Positions 46,160 to 57,514 of a DNA stretch of 64,000 nucleotides are shown here, piece after piece. Location of the stretch: contig OY294047.1 of the NCBI GenBank assembly GCA_958510825.1, forward strand, positions 38,889,229 to 38,953,228, given 5' to 3'. Every line of letters starts with the position of its first letter. Position 1 is the first letter of the stretch. A model generated the notes under the pieces. It was not told the DNA's origin. It did no database searches and saw nothing but the letters and a program-made list of their open reading frames with translations. The stretch comes from Brachypterus glaber (lineage: Eukaryota; Arthropoda; Insecta; Coleoptera; Kateretidae). Made by a program: the position numbers and the translations under genes.

Positions 46160-46620
46160 GTCCTGAATTTAATGCGCAGCAGTGTATAATTAAAAAAAGA
46201 TACTTACTTTGTTAAGGTTTCTGCAGTTAAAATGGCCTGTCCGGAACAAGGTTTTCTATTTTTGTTAATTGCGAATTCTTACATAGAGGAATTCAGAATA
46301 TGGCAACATTGCAAGGAATATAGTGAGCAAGAATAACCCTCATGTCTAAATTGACGATAATATAATGAGTTTTGACGATGTTTTATTTATTTGTTCAAAA
46401 TTAATAAATAAAACCGAAAAATCAGTTTATCCCTTTGTATTTTTTTAAACAAACATATATTTTGTCATTTAGCCCAAAATTCCGTATTAAAACGATGTTA
46501 TTCTTTTATATCAAATCCTCGGTTCATTCTATAAATAGCTTTCAAAAAAGTTAAGGCAATATTATTGTTTAAATATTTCAGTAAAAATTAGATTTACAAA
46601 CATTATACTTAGCTCGACGA
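46160..46620. other. AT-rich DNA, nothing recognised
   Basis: No gene or repeat supported. Confidence 0.4.
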
Positions 46621-46624
46621 AGTA

Positions 46625-47300
46625 GAATAGTATATTCTATAACTAGTATGGAATAGACTATATTCCGCGCGAGCGGATGTTTGTCATACGAGCCGGCAGG
46701 CGAGTATGACGGTCCCGCGAGCGCGGAATGACTATTCCATACGTGTTGTAGACTATACTTTTTCTTCGACTCCAAGTATGAAACACTGTATGGCTTTAAA
46801 CTGCGGACAAGGTTAAAAACCATGTTTTTTGTGACTCGACAATTAATTTTATTTAATAATTTTATCAAATCAGTACTTAAAAAAGATTTTTATTTAATTT
46901 AAGCACATATTTACAAATTATAATGCAAAAATTGAAAGTTGTGTCAGATTGTTGTGACATATATCAGGTTTAAATATTTAACAATATATGGAGAAGTTTA
47001 AATCTTTTGAACTAAATTGATAAAAAACTGGTCAAATATTAAGAAAAACTAATACACTTTTGTAATTTTAACCTAAAACTTTAAATTGCATTAAATTATT
47101 CAATATTTCATGGTAAAATATATATATTTTTGCTAATTTTGCTACAGTTTTCTTTACTTTTATAAACAAGAGATGACTCTACATGTGCTCATTCTAACAC
47201 TTGATACGGAATATTCATACCGTATCTAGAGCTAGAATGGATTCATTCTGTGTTTGAAAGGTGTGTGTATTTGCTTACATTCAAAAGCAGTCGTAGAAAA
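46625..47300 (+). repeat. 0.67-kb interspersed repeat with two palindromes, copy 2
   Basis: Same layout as 12696-13364. Its first palindrome (46625-46770) is complete: AACTAGTATGGAATAG and CCGCGCGAGCGG pair with CCGCGAGCGCGG and CTATTCCATACGTGTT, closing on GTCATAC...GTATGAC. The second palindrome near 47185-47240 has GATACGG/CCGTATC and CATTCTA/TAGAATG. It ends CAGTCGTAGAAAA, where the next palindrome starts. Confidence 0.82.
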
Positions 47301-47461
47301 TAGTATATTACATATTATGTAATAGTTATTAACTAGTATGGAAAGTGACATATTTCACGCGAGTGGGAAGGTTTACGAACGAGCAGTCAGGCGAGTGAGA
47401 AAACCCCACGAGTGTACGAAATACACTTTCCAACGAGTTATGTACACTATTTTTCCTACGA
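47292..47461. repeat. CpG-containing palindrome adjoining the 0.67-kb repeat
   Basis: CGTAGAAAATAGTATATTAC at the left pairs with the right end TACACTATTTTTCCTACG. The stem includes AACTAGTATGGAAAGTGACA and GCGAGTGG, and the loop GAACGAGCAGTCAGGCGAGTGAG. The left arm is laid out like the 46625 palindrome (AACTAGTATGGAA, then GCGAG), which suggests common descent. Copy 1 of the 0.67-kb repeat has no such palindrome at this point. Confidence 0.75.
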
Positions 47462-47464
47462 TCC

Positions 47465-48915
47465 TGAAAAAACATAAAGTTTCTTAATTTAATATTTTCT
47501 AGTTTTTATTACTTATTCAAAGAATTTTTGAGAAAAGCAAAGCATACAAAGCAGAAAATAGCATACAACTTTATGTAAATTAAACAGGAAATATGATTTT
47601 CTTTTACTTTTAGTTTTCTTGGTATTTAAATATGAAATACAATATATTATAGTACCTAGCTGTTTAATGTGTTGCCTATAACGCAAGCCTCTTGTGTAAA
47701 TCAAGGCAACATTGGCAGTTTGCTAATTAAATTAGATTTCTTTAGATATGTTCCCATAAAAAAAAAACAGTAAAATTGTACTGTTTTACTATTCCATAAG
47801 AAAAAGACCGTGTATTTTGATGTTTTTTATGAAATGTAAGGTAACTAAATCAAAATTTAAGTAATTTTTATAAAATCTAGACATAAAATATCCCAAGTTA
47901 TATCTTGGTCAAACTAGTAAGGTTATACCTTACTATAGTTTCTATTTTTGACATGAAAAACAGAAATATTTGGATTAAAAAACATAAAAGACTGTGATGA
48001 AAGGTGGAAAATGGCATATAAAACGAGGTGAGCTAAATTCGTAGAATCTACAACGTAAATTAAGGCAAACCTACATAGGTGAAATTAGGCAAACCTACAT
48101 ACATAAATATCAAACTAGAGTGATATAAAAATATCAAACTTGTGTGATATGAGGCGTTTTCTGAAGAACAAAAGAGTGTGCTAAATGTCATTTTCATGAG
48201 GGATCGTAGGAAAATACTAATTAATGATTGATGTGATTTATAAAGTACCTAAACTGTTGAGTTTTCCAAAACATACGAAGCAATTTAAATCTTCACAGCT
48301 TGTTATACTTTAGGATACCTACAAATCATCCCGATCACGGAATTATGTGTGTTGAATTTTGGCCGAGAAAGAAATTCTTCTAGTGTTTCGATGCGCAATT
48401 TTTTTGCACGTTTTGGAATATTTAACGCGATTTATTTAATATTTATATTATGGATAAAGTAAAAAATATCTGCATTGCCACAACCCTCAAGTTTCTCAAT
48501 CAAAAGACTCGCTCTGAAACAGTAAATTTTAGATGTCAAACTGAAAATTATTAGTTTTCTGTGGAATCCATATTCACAGTCCAGTCAAATAATAAATGTA
48601 AATTGCAATAAATGTACACGGGCTGATATTTTAAAGGATAATAGTGGATAGTAACAGAACACTCCTCTAAGTTTTTCACCTAGTGATTTGCCTAAGGGGT
48701 GTCCGCAATCTTGAATTTTAAGGGTGAGTTGCTTAATATGCATCTTACGATAAAAACCATATGACCAAGTTTGTTAAGGACGAAATTTCCAACAATTTTT
48801 GTTTGGATGATTTTTTTAATATAAAAAACAATCGAGTTAATTTAAAAATATCCATGTTTGAGGCGAAATTGTTTTTTTCCATTTTTCGGTCAAATTATTC
48901 ATTGGGCGATAAATG
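47465..48915. other. AT-rich DNA with short tandem duplications
   Basis: No gene. At 48060-48150, GCAAACCTACATA and then AATATCAAACT...GTGTGATAT are each present twice in tandem. Short frames such as 48761-48943 are unsupported. Confidence 0.4.
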
Positions 48916-48917
48916 TT

Positions 48918-49085
48918 GTTATGAGCAAACTTGTAGCTCTTGAAATTCTTTATAAGTTTCATACATTATAAATTTTCATAGGTACTTTGGTACGATTACC
49001 CACTGTACCGTAACAAAATATTTATGAAAATTCATAATATATCAAACTTATAGAGAATTTCAAGAGCTACAAGTTTGCTCATAAC
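48918..49085. repeat. Hairpin, about 63-bp arms
   Basis: Arms 48918-48980 and 49023-49085 pair with few mismatches (GTTATGAGCAAACTTGTAGC against its complement), and the loop itself holds GGTAC...GTACC. It probably is a small foldback element. Confidence 0.8.
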
Positions 49086-49089
49086 CACT

Positions 49090-50995
49090 TTTATAAATAA
49101 TATATAAATCTTTTTATAATTTTTTGCTTATTTGTATAAAAGGCAAAGCGGGAGAACCGCGGCATTTCAGACGCTATAGGGATGTATCCATTTGCCGCGT
49201 ACTATATCATCTAATATGTCTTCCGGTTGGCATCGAAACATTCACATTCTAGAAGTTTTTTTGTTTATGCGCTTTTCATGCTAATCGTGCAAGAGTCACT
49301 CTAGTTAGCGATGGTTTTAGCCCCTCATAAGAGTATACTGCCGTCATAGCTAGAATAACGGCATGACTTTGGTTCATTTATCTGTAATTTCTAAGCCCCG
49401 TAATCGGACTATTAATTTTAGAGTTCCTATCAGCTGTACAGAAGTTAGATACAAAGTAGAATTGCGTTATACCGGCCAGGCCATGTTTTTCCATGCTTAG
49501 GCACTATAGGTTTTTAGTTTTTTAATTTTTTTTTTCGATAAACCAATATTTTTATTTATGTGTCGATTTGGGTAAAACTTAAATAATTCTGTCTGGTAGC
49601 GCTTTTTTATGTTTTTTATGTATAAATTCGGAAAATCTAGGCTGACATTGTTAAGGATTCAAGAAAATAGGACATATTACATGTTATTTTTAAGATATTT
49701 TCATGCTTGTTATAATGGTGATTTGCGATCTAAAACCGGTTTGCTGAATCTCGAGATAATGGGGCACAAACAGGATAATTATTTTAAAATTTGTACTTTT
49801 GCAAAAATAGGCATTCAGATAAAAAAGTAATATAGGACATGTAACAGCTGATTTGAAAGATCTTTTTATGCTGATTATAATAGTGTTAAGTTTTTATAAG
49901 TCAATGAAAATGTTCTCAAAATATTTGACTTTATATAATTGTAATTATGATAAAAACACTGATAAAATCTGAAAAAGGTCCTATTACAAATCATTTTAAA
50001 CAACATTTTATGACAATTAAAAAAAATTTTTACTTTTTAAAATCGGTTTAGTAGTTCAGAAGATATTGGACTTGAATTGTACCGCTAGCTAGGGTGACCC
50101 TAAATCGTACTATCTTATGATAAATGCATTCGTCGGTATATGGTTTTCGTAATGACACACAATTTGTTCCGACTTTAATAAATAACAATATATTATGCAT
50201 TTATATCGCATTGGATTCTAATAGCTTCCATTTTGTCTATTTATCGAAGTATATCTTTGCCTAGGTCTTACTCTATTTAAATTCTGAATTAAATTTCCAG
50301 CGAGATGTTTTCTACGAAATTTGAATAGCTATTTTTTTTTTGGATTTGTCTTGGAACTCATTAAAATTCGTTAAAAATAGAGAACGAAATATTAAATATA
50401 AAATAACAAGCATAAAAGTCTTATATTAAATTTAATCTTTTACGTTACTTTTTGGAAATGGTTAAAGTTTTTCATGAGTTTGTTTATTTGTTTATACTCT
50501 TTACATGGATCTTTATTTAAAGGTATTTTAACATTAATAGTGTTACAATTATACTATAAACCTTCTTTAATCGTCAATATTTAAAAAGTACAATCTTATT
50601 TTCCTTTCGAGCCTATTTCTGACTTTTTTGGTATGTACAGGTAGAATAGATTTCAACTTAAACATGGCGGCTGTTATAAATATAGATTAATTTTTAATTT
50701 TATCAAATTGTGTGTCTAGACTAAAATGATCTTAATTTATCAGTGCAAGCAGTTTTTCAAAAGGTAGGTCTTTGAGTAATTACTATTCTAACATTTTTAA
50801 ATGTTTTATAATTTTAATAATAACGTTTTTTAATTATATTCAGATATTCAGATTCAATTATAATATTGAAGTTATAATAACTAATTATATTAATAACGTT
50901 ATTTAATTATTTTAAAATCTAAAATAGATTTTAATTAGTTTTTACTTTGGCATTTTGGAGATTTCTCTTATATCGTGAATATTTTATATCGTCGG
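49090..50995. other. AT-rich DNA, nothing recognised
   Basis: About 1.9 kb without a supported gene or repeat. Confidence 0.4.
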
Positions 50996-50999
50996 CTTA

Positions 51000-51566
51000 G
51001 AGTGTCACCCGCTAACTCCTTTTGACCAAACTTTACAGGAGACGAAAATAACCTTTTAATTATTTCTATAATTATTGTATAACAGAATGAAAAATCCGGT
51101 TTCTTTATAAGCTCGTGTTGGAGTTTTTTAACAACTATCAACTATAAAACATAATTTGGGCTTGATTTTTATTGAATTAAAAAGGAGATGGCAGGTTTTC
51201 TACTGTTTAGACAAGCCTCCATCAAGGAGTTGGCAGGTTTTAGGTAAAGTTTTTTCAAAAAATAAAGCAATTATTGCAAAGGTTTTCATTTTAGAAAATA
51301 ATAGTACAAAAAGTGTCTTCAATCATTTTAAAAATAAAAACCTTTGCAATAATTGCCACAAAATGGTTGGAAGTAGCGGAGTTAGCAGCTTTTCAAGTAG
51401 CGGTTGAAGCGCATGAAGTAAGCAGGTAAACGCATTATGGAAAAAGTAATATTTGGGAAAAGGTTAGAGTTGCCTGTTTTTCGCAGATGGTGTAACCAAG
51501 CGCCCTGTTTTGAATGGTAACAAAAACGACTATTCGTCCAAAAGTGGAGTTAGCAGTATAACACTC
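51000..51566. mobile_element. 567-bp TA-flanked MITE (GAGTGTYAYNCKGCTAACTCC)
   Basis: Left GAGTGTCACCCGCTAACTCC and right (opposite strand) GAGTGTTATACTGCTAACTC match over about 26 bp, with TA at 50998-50999 and 51567-51568. The inside repeats GGAGTTGGCAGGTTTT-like words (51185, 51230) and GGAGTTAGCAG (51378), so end-like motifs recur internally. A perfect 20-bp hairpin stem lies at 51267-51286 and 51337-51356. The 83-codon frame across it is not a gene. Confidence 0.75.
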
Positions 51567-51569
51567 TAA

Positions 51570-52060
51570 TTAGCACTATAATCAGCTAAACCGACGATAT
51601 TTTACAATTTCTTAAAGTAATACCTTACTATTTCTGAAATAAGTAGTAAGATCACTTTTTTTAAACCACATCCAATTTTTTAGTTTCGGCATACCTAGTT
51701 ACATGCATCTGCTATTTATGACCTTGACTAATAATTTAAAAAATATATTTAAAATCGGGTCCAAATCTTTTCAATATTTCGAACGGTACTTTATTGTCCC
51801 TAATTTGACCTTTAAGATTAAAATCTGCTTCGCCGTACCTGTTATTGATAATATTCATTATACTGTTTACCTTCATAATAATCCAGAAATATGAATCACA
51901 AAAGGTACCGTTTTTAAAATGACAATGTTTAAATGGATTTATTTATTGCTTCTTTTAGGAAGATTACCTAGGTACCTGTTAAGTAATATTTTGGAAATGT
52001 TCGTGATAATCTAAGCTTTTTATTTTTCCCATTTGAAGGTAAGATTTTCCTTAAGATTTA
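51570..52060. other. AT-rich DNA, nothing recognised
   Basis: No gene or repeat supported. Confidence 0.4.
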
Positions 52061-52061
52061 A

Positions 52062-52818
52062 GACCATATTCCCAGTCAATTCTTATATTCTTTAAAATTT
52101 CTACAACCTAACTAAATAAAAAAAATAAAATAAAACCTTAAAATTTTATAGCTGTAACAATTAAAGTCTAAAGGTCGATTCAGGCATAATTATCACTAAC
52201 TTCACTAAACTGAATTAAGAAATTTAGAAATTAAGAAGATTAAGGAACATAACCTCAAATTCTATAATAATTTTTCGTGGTATGCAACAATTAAGATAAA
52301 AGAATATATACCATAAAATAATAATACAATCTTAAAATAAACCATAGAAAAAGAAGAATTTCTGAATTACACTAACTTTTGTGCAAAATGTTATAAACAA
52401 ACGTTATCCAAGTATCAAAATAAAAATGAAGATGGCGACACCTTTGTATTTTAAAATTCGTACATTTTCAGTGTTAAGGAAAAATACAGTAGTTACATAA
52501 GAAAATAAAAGGTACTTTTGGAGATAGTTGATTTTAAAACACGATTTTTAGATCCAACAACTGCAAATATAGTAATAATCGTCCTACGCAATAGATATTA
52601 TTATTGCATACCCCGGAAAATTTGAGGTTATGTTTCTTAATTTTATTAATTTCTTAATTTCTTAATTCAGTTTAATGAAGTTAGTGATAATTATGCCTGA
52701 ATCGACCTTTAGACTTTAATTGTTACAACTATGAAATTTCAAGGTTTGATTTTATTTTTTTTTTTAGTTAGGTTGTAGAAATTTTAAAGAAATATAAGAA
52801 TTGACTGGGAATATGGTC
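52062..52818. mobile_element. 757-bp foldback element containing GATTCAGGCATAATTATC arms
   Basis: Arms of about 235 bp, 52062-52297 and 52596-52818, begin GACCATATTCCCAGTCAATT and contain TAACAATTAAAGTCTAAAGG and GATTCAGGCATAATTATCAC. That last block equals the outer ends of the small MITE family at 55808 and 61544, so this may be a larger relative or two such elements trapped in a palindrome. Confidence 0.75.
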
Positions 52819-52819
52819 G

Positions 52820-53380
52820 GATTGGAAGCTGCCTTAAATCAGAGTGATAAATATGTTAAATCTACTCTCTGAGAAAGCTTCTAATCTCAATATCCCTAAC
52901 CAAACATTTTCCTATATTTCTACACCCTACACTCTTTGTTATTTAGAAGCAGTTTTCCATTTTAGGCATACCTATTTTTTTCTAACTGCCCTATAGCTCA
53001 CTCTTCAAAATTAAAATTAAGCTATCAAAGTATTTTATTTTACCCAAGGTCGGATCTATTCTTCTAACCAGCCCTTTCAACACGAAACACTTTTCTCCAT
53101 TTCTTTCCAATACGCTCTCGTTTCTAACTATAACCACTGTGTTTTATTTTCCTGTAGCACCATATTCTAAAGGACTCTATTTTTTTTCCTGTTATCCCTA
53201 ATATCCAAATTCTACAACGGTACAGATCATAACTCCAGACCATGGAGTCCAGACGAATGTTTTTAGAGGCTTTACTTATAATTTAAATTTATGTTTGAGG
53301 AACACAATAACTGTTTCTTTCAAAGCCATTTTTCTTGATGCTATTCTTAGTTAAGGACAGTAAAAAAATTTATATAAAAA
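52820..53380. other. AT-rich DNA, nothing recognised
   Basis: No gene or repeat supported. Confidence 0.4.
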
Positions 53381-53384
53381 AGTG

Positions 53385-53465
53385 TACCTTTGTATAATTA
53401 AATTTTTAAGTATTAACTTATAAAAATGTACCTTTGTATAATTAAATTTTTAAGTATTAACTTAC
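53385..53465 (+). repeat. 45-bp tandem duplication
   Basis: TACCTTTGTATAATTAAATT... starts at 53385 and again, unchanged, at 53430. The identity of the copies implies a recent event. Confidence 0.85.
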
Positions 53466-53879
53466 TCTGAAAAACTGTATGTGTATAATCTTTCTACTAC
53501 ATCAAATTAAACTTGTACTTATATTTTATTTATTTAGTAATATGTTATACATGTTATAGTTTACTTTGAATATGAAAATAAATGTACCGTAATAAATTTA
53601 AGATATTAATTTTCAATTAGTCGGTTATATTTTGAAATTAGTCCAATATATTAACCTATGACCTACTATAACAGGTAAAATTTATAGACCACGGTTTTAA
53701 CTAAAATATTAATTAGACCATATAAATTGTAATGAATCCTGTCCACGCTAGAAAATAAACTCTAGGCCTAATGGAAATTTGGCCATTAACAATGCAAACG
53801 AAAATATATTCAATTATATATTGACCACATAGGCGCAACAACCATTAAACTACAATAAACTTATAAAAAAAGAATGGTA

Positions 53880-54760
53880 GGGTGAAATACCTATGAATGG
53901 GACATATTATTGAATGGGACAGTGCCTGTTTCTTAGCTATGCTTCGTAATTTTTGGTTTTTGTTACCATGGTTAGATCGCCCTAGATGCAGTCAAAAAAT
54001 CATAAAAAATGGCAAAGTTTAGGCAGCTGGGTTTTTGACAAATTTATAAGTTAGTTTTACCAAGTTAAAAGTAACTTTTTACATAATTCTGAATGATGTT
54101 TTATTGACGAAAGGCAAAAGAAAACTGTTTGAATTTGGTTTATGTAATAGTATAGAACAACACAAAATATATACCAAATAATAGAATATTATAGATAAAG
54201 GTAAATATTTTTAGCCTATTTTTTTTGATAATATTGTTAGTATTATTGAATGGAACAATTTGTATATTTTATTCCTATCCTCTTTTAGATAAGGAATGAC
54301 TCTAAAAGGGTAGAAAGTGTCTAGTGTACTACCCATACAACAATTTAAAACAGAATTCAAAACAAACTAATACTTGATATTGATTTTAAAAAACAAATAT
54401 TTAAAGTAAATTCTATGTAAAAAAAATTACAGCTACTTTTTTGTTATGAAATAACATTATAGGTTTATTGTTATTGGTTATAGTGATAATAATAGTTATT
54501 TTTATGATTTATTACCTTTAATAGCAATTTCGTATTTGTGTCGCATTCGATAATACCGTGTTCATGAATGAGACAAGTTACTTATTTTTTTTTTTGGTTG
54601 TAGTTTTGGTAAAAATAAATATTATTCAGGTTTAACACTTGGACTTTTTTCTTTTATTTTCAAATATGATAATTAAAAAAAATAATACGTTTAAAAGATT
54701 AAAAATAAAATTTTGGCAGCCGTTTAAAAAAAAAGTGTCGCATTCATGGGCCTTTCCCCC
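53880..54760. mobile_element. 881-bp TA-flanked element with repeated GAATGGGAC motifs
   Basis: The left end GGGTGAAATACCTATGAATG and the right end (opposite strand) GGGGGAAAGGCCCATGAATG are similar, with TA at 53878-53879 and 54761-54762. The motif ATGAATGGGACA or a variant recurs at about 53892, 53913, 54247 and 54563, as well as in the right end. The interior is AT-rich with no transposase. Confidence 0.6.
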
Positions 54761-54888
54761 TAATAAAAGAAAATAATAAATCAAAATACAAAATCAAAAC
54801 AAAATCGAGACTGAAAGGGACAAGGTAGAAAATGTCTACTAAGAAGAAGTAAAACGGAAAAAAATAAGAAAAAGGGAAAATTGTCAGA

Positions 54889-55486
54889 GAGCTGGTGGCC
54901 ATCTTCATTCAGATTAAGCTATTTTCAAATTGAGACTCTGAATCCGGTTCCTTTCGGTGCTAGAAGCTCCAAAAGCTATGACAATGAGCTACCAAAAAAT
55001 CTATTTTTAACTAGCAGAGTCATTTCATTTAATACATTCAGATTAAGCTATTTTCATAGTTATACACAATAATTCTGGAGCCAGTCTTTAAAAAGTGCAT
55101 TTAAAATGTGATACCTAATTTTTTAAAGAAATGAGAATTTATGAAATGACATTTTGATTAAATGAAAATTAAAGAGAGTTTTTAGTGTTGACATATGTCA
55201 ATATGTGTAAAGTTTTTAAAGTCTTTTTTTAACTCTTAGCCTAGTGAATAATTGTGTAAAACTGTGAAAATAGACAAATCCAAATGTAATAAATGTAATT
55301 TGTTTGACTCGGTAAGTTAATATATTTTTCCGGGACCACATTTCACCACCTTTTCGAGGCTTTTAGCATCCAAAGGAACCCGATCCAGGACCTATCGATT
55401 TGCAAGTAGCTTAATTTGAATGTACTTTAAGACATATATCAAATACAGCTGGGAGCAAATAATGAAATAAAAATGGTCACCAGCTC
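54889..55486 (-). mobile_element. Foldback element (GAGCTGGTGACC), copy 3, opposite orientation
   Basis: Ends GAGCTGGTGGCC and GGTCACCAGCTC. The marker GGGACCACATTTCACCACCT lies in its right arm, whereas copies 1 and 2 have its complement in the left arm, so this copy is inverted. The left arm lacks the outer ATTTCATTATTTG block present in the right arm, a deletion of about 50 bp. Confidence 0.8.
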
Positions 55487-55489
55487 TTA

Positions 55490-55805
55490 CTAAAATAAAG
55501 AAAGAAAAATTAAAGGAAGAAAATAAGAAAAATAAATAACATAAGCAAATGTAACTAAAAGAAATTACGAAACAAAAAACATTTTAGATTATATAAAATC
55601 ATTATTCTTCTTTTAGAATCGTCATGTAAACAAAAAATTTTGGCATAGAGTTTTCCCGTATAGGTTACATGGTATAATACCCGTATAAGTTAAAAAAAAA
55701 ATTAATGACACAGTTTCTCAATATATAATTTGGAAGAATATTTTAAATACATAAAAAACTTTTTTTTTATAATTAAAAACAATTATAAATTATAGATAAA
55801 AATTT
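55490..55805. other. AT-rich DNA, nothing recognised
   Basis: No gene or repeat supported. Confidence 0.4.
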
Positions 55806-55807
55806 AT

Positions 55808-55934
55808 GGCTGATTCAGGCATAACTAAGCCAGCTGTCCTTTTTATTGGCCAGGTGAGAAGCCATCTTTCTTTTTAACCAATAAAAAGGACAGAACGGCT
55901 TAGAACGTTATTGATAATTATGCCTGAATCAGCC
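55808..55934. mobile_element. 127-bp MITE (GGCTGATTCAGGCATAA)
   Basis: Ends GGCTGATTCAGGCATAA and TTATGCCTGAATCAGCC are perfect inverted repeats. A second inverted pair CCTTTTTATTGG/CCAATAAAAAGG lies inside, around a core of CCAGGTGAGAAGCCATCTTT. The same design occurs at 33495 and 61544. Confidence 0.85.
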
Positions 55935-55939
55935 TTTAA

Positions 55940-56575
55940 TATTGATTTACAATTAAGGCGATTTAATGATAAATATCTTTCATAAATTATTTTTTGGCTA
56001 TTAACCACTATTACTTGACGACACTAATAAATACTCTCAAGTAAAAATAAAAATAAACTTAAGAACCTCAAGAACGACACTGTCTTTATTTTACGCAAAT
56101 ACCATCAATGCAATATTTTCCAAACCCAAAATTAATTTATATCATAGTGCTCTTAATATTTCTCAATTACCAAAATTACAATACGCATTAAAACATGTAT
56201 TATTGCAGCTTTTAATAAGCCGTACGTTATGTACGTTACGTACAAGTCTATGTAAATTACAATTTGTTGTTTAAATTAATTTTCGTGAAAATTATAATGC
56301 ACGGTTTCGTGTACATATACATCAAAGAATTTTCATAATTCACTTTCCTCGCGATGAAATGTTGTTTCAGTTTTCAGTACATGAGATTAATTAAAGCTCC
56401 ACTAGAAAGGACTATGCAAATAACGAGGAAAATAACTAAACATGAAAATAACTAAATTTGAAACCAACTAAGGGTGTCTTATTTTATTACTTGGCATAAA
56501 ACAGATGGAAAATGATATTAGTTTTTTCTCATAAAGGAATAGTTATATTACTATGTTTATGGACTTAAAAAGGGC
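55940..56575. other. AT-rich DNA, nothing recognised
   Basis: No gene or repeat supported. Confidence 0.4.
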
Positions 56576-56577
56576 AT

Positions 56578-56841
56578 ATGTTTGTTTGTTTGTTTGTTTT
56601 GTTTGTTTTTTAACCTCGTACTATTCTACTTAATTAAGCATCTCTTAAGTCCAGGACTTGTGTGTGCTAGTAGTAGAGAGAACCACCGGCTTTAATTGAC
56701 TTTCGAACCAACATATCTAGGGAGTACGCCTTCGCCAAATTTCAATTATTAATTAACTGAAAAAGGCAGTTGGCGCCAGTGAGGTTTGAACTCACGATCA
56801 ATAGCTCAGTGTCAATGCTATATCGATGCCTTAGACCGCTG
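56578..56841 (-). mobile_element. tRNA-derived SINE, copy 4
   Basis: Minus-strand copy very close to copy 1 in its 3' body, with B box GAGTTCAAACCTCAC (plus 56780-56800 region) and a tail rich in AAAC/AAACA (56578-56611). The A-box side reads AGCGGTCTAAGGCATCGATA and so differs from copy 1 (AGTGGTCAATGGTATCGATA). It seems to be the best-preserved uninterrupted copy here. Confidence 0.8.
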
Positions 56842-56896
56842 ATAGCGTTCATCTTAAAATAACTTATATAATTTATATTATTATTTTTTTTTACAG

Positions 56897-57511
56897 CACT
56901 AGAAAAAATATTGTAAAATTTACAGTAACTCCCATGGGTAATTGGTCACCCATCTGGTTCATTGTAATTTTTCTTAATAATTTAGTAACATTTCACTAAT
57001 TATAAGTGGCATATATTGGTATGGTGGCTTTGAATTTCTTAAAAATCCTTATGAGCTAAAAATGTCTATATCGAGAGCCCCATCTAATGTTGCACAAGTT
57101 TGTACGCATATAAAAAATAGGTTATAGCGATAACTAAGCGTCGTTTGGGTAGTAAACATTGGTCATTGGTACAGCTCTTTACATATTAACTGTAAACTTT
57201 TACAAATATTTTACGAATGTTTCAAAAATGATTTATCTACTGTATTTTTTAGAATATTAAATCGTTTATTTTATAAAAAATAAAATTATTTTGTATTTAA
57301 ATATTATTTACAAATTATGTGTACTTATTTACAAATAAATCTAAAAAATTACTTTATTTTGCTTTTTATTACATAATTTACCTAATAAAATACAAATTTA
57401 ATCAAATACTATAAAAATTACATGGTTTTACTACATTAAAATACGGTTTTGCATTTATTTAATTATAATTTCACAGTAAATGAAAGGTAAAATTACAATT
57501 TTTTTCTAGTG
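56897..57511. mobile_element. 615-bp inverted-repeat element (CACTAGAAAAAA)
   Basis: Left CACTAGAAAAAATATTGTAA and right (opposite strand) CACTAGAAAAAAATTGTAAT match, followed by TTTACAGTAA-like and TTTACTGTGA-like words. TA follows the right end, but the left flank is CAG, so the target duplication is unclear. No coding. Confidence 0.6.
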
Positions 57512-57514
57512 TAG

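Noticed and set aside
51156..51407. 83-codon plus frame
   Set aside because: Lies wholly inside a TA-flanked MITE with internal repeats and a 20-bp hairpin.
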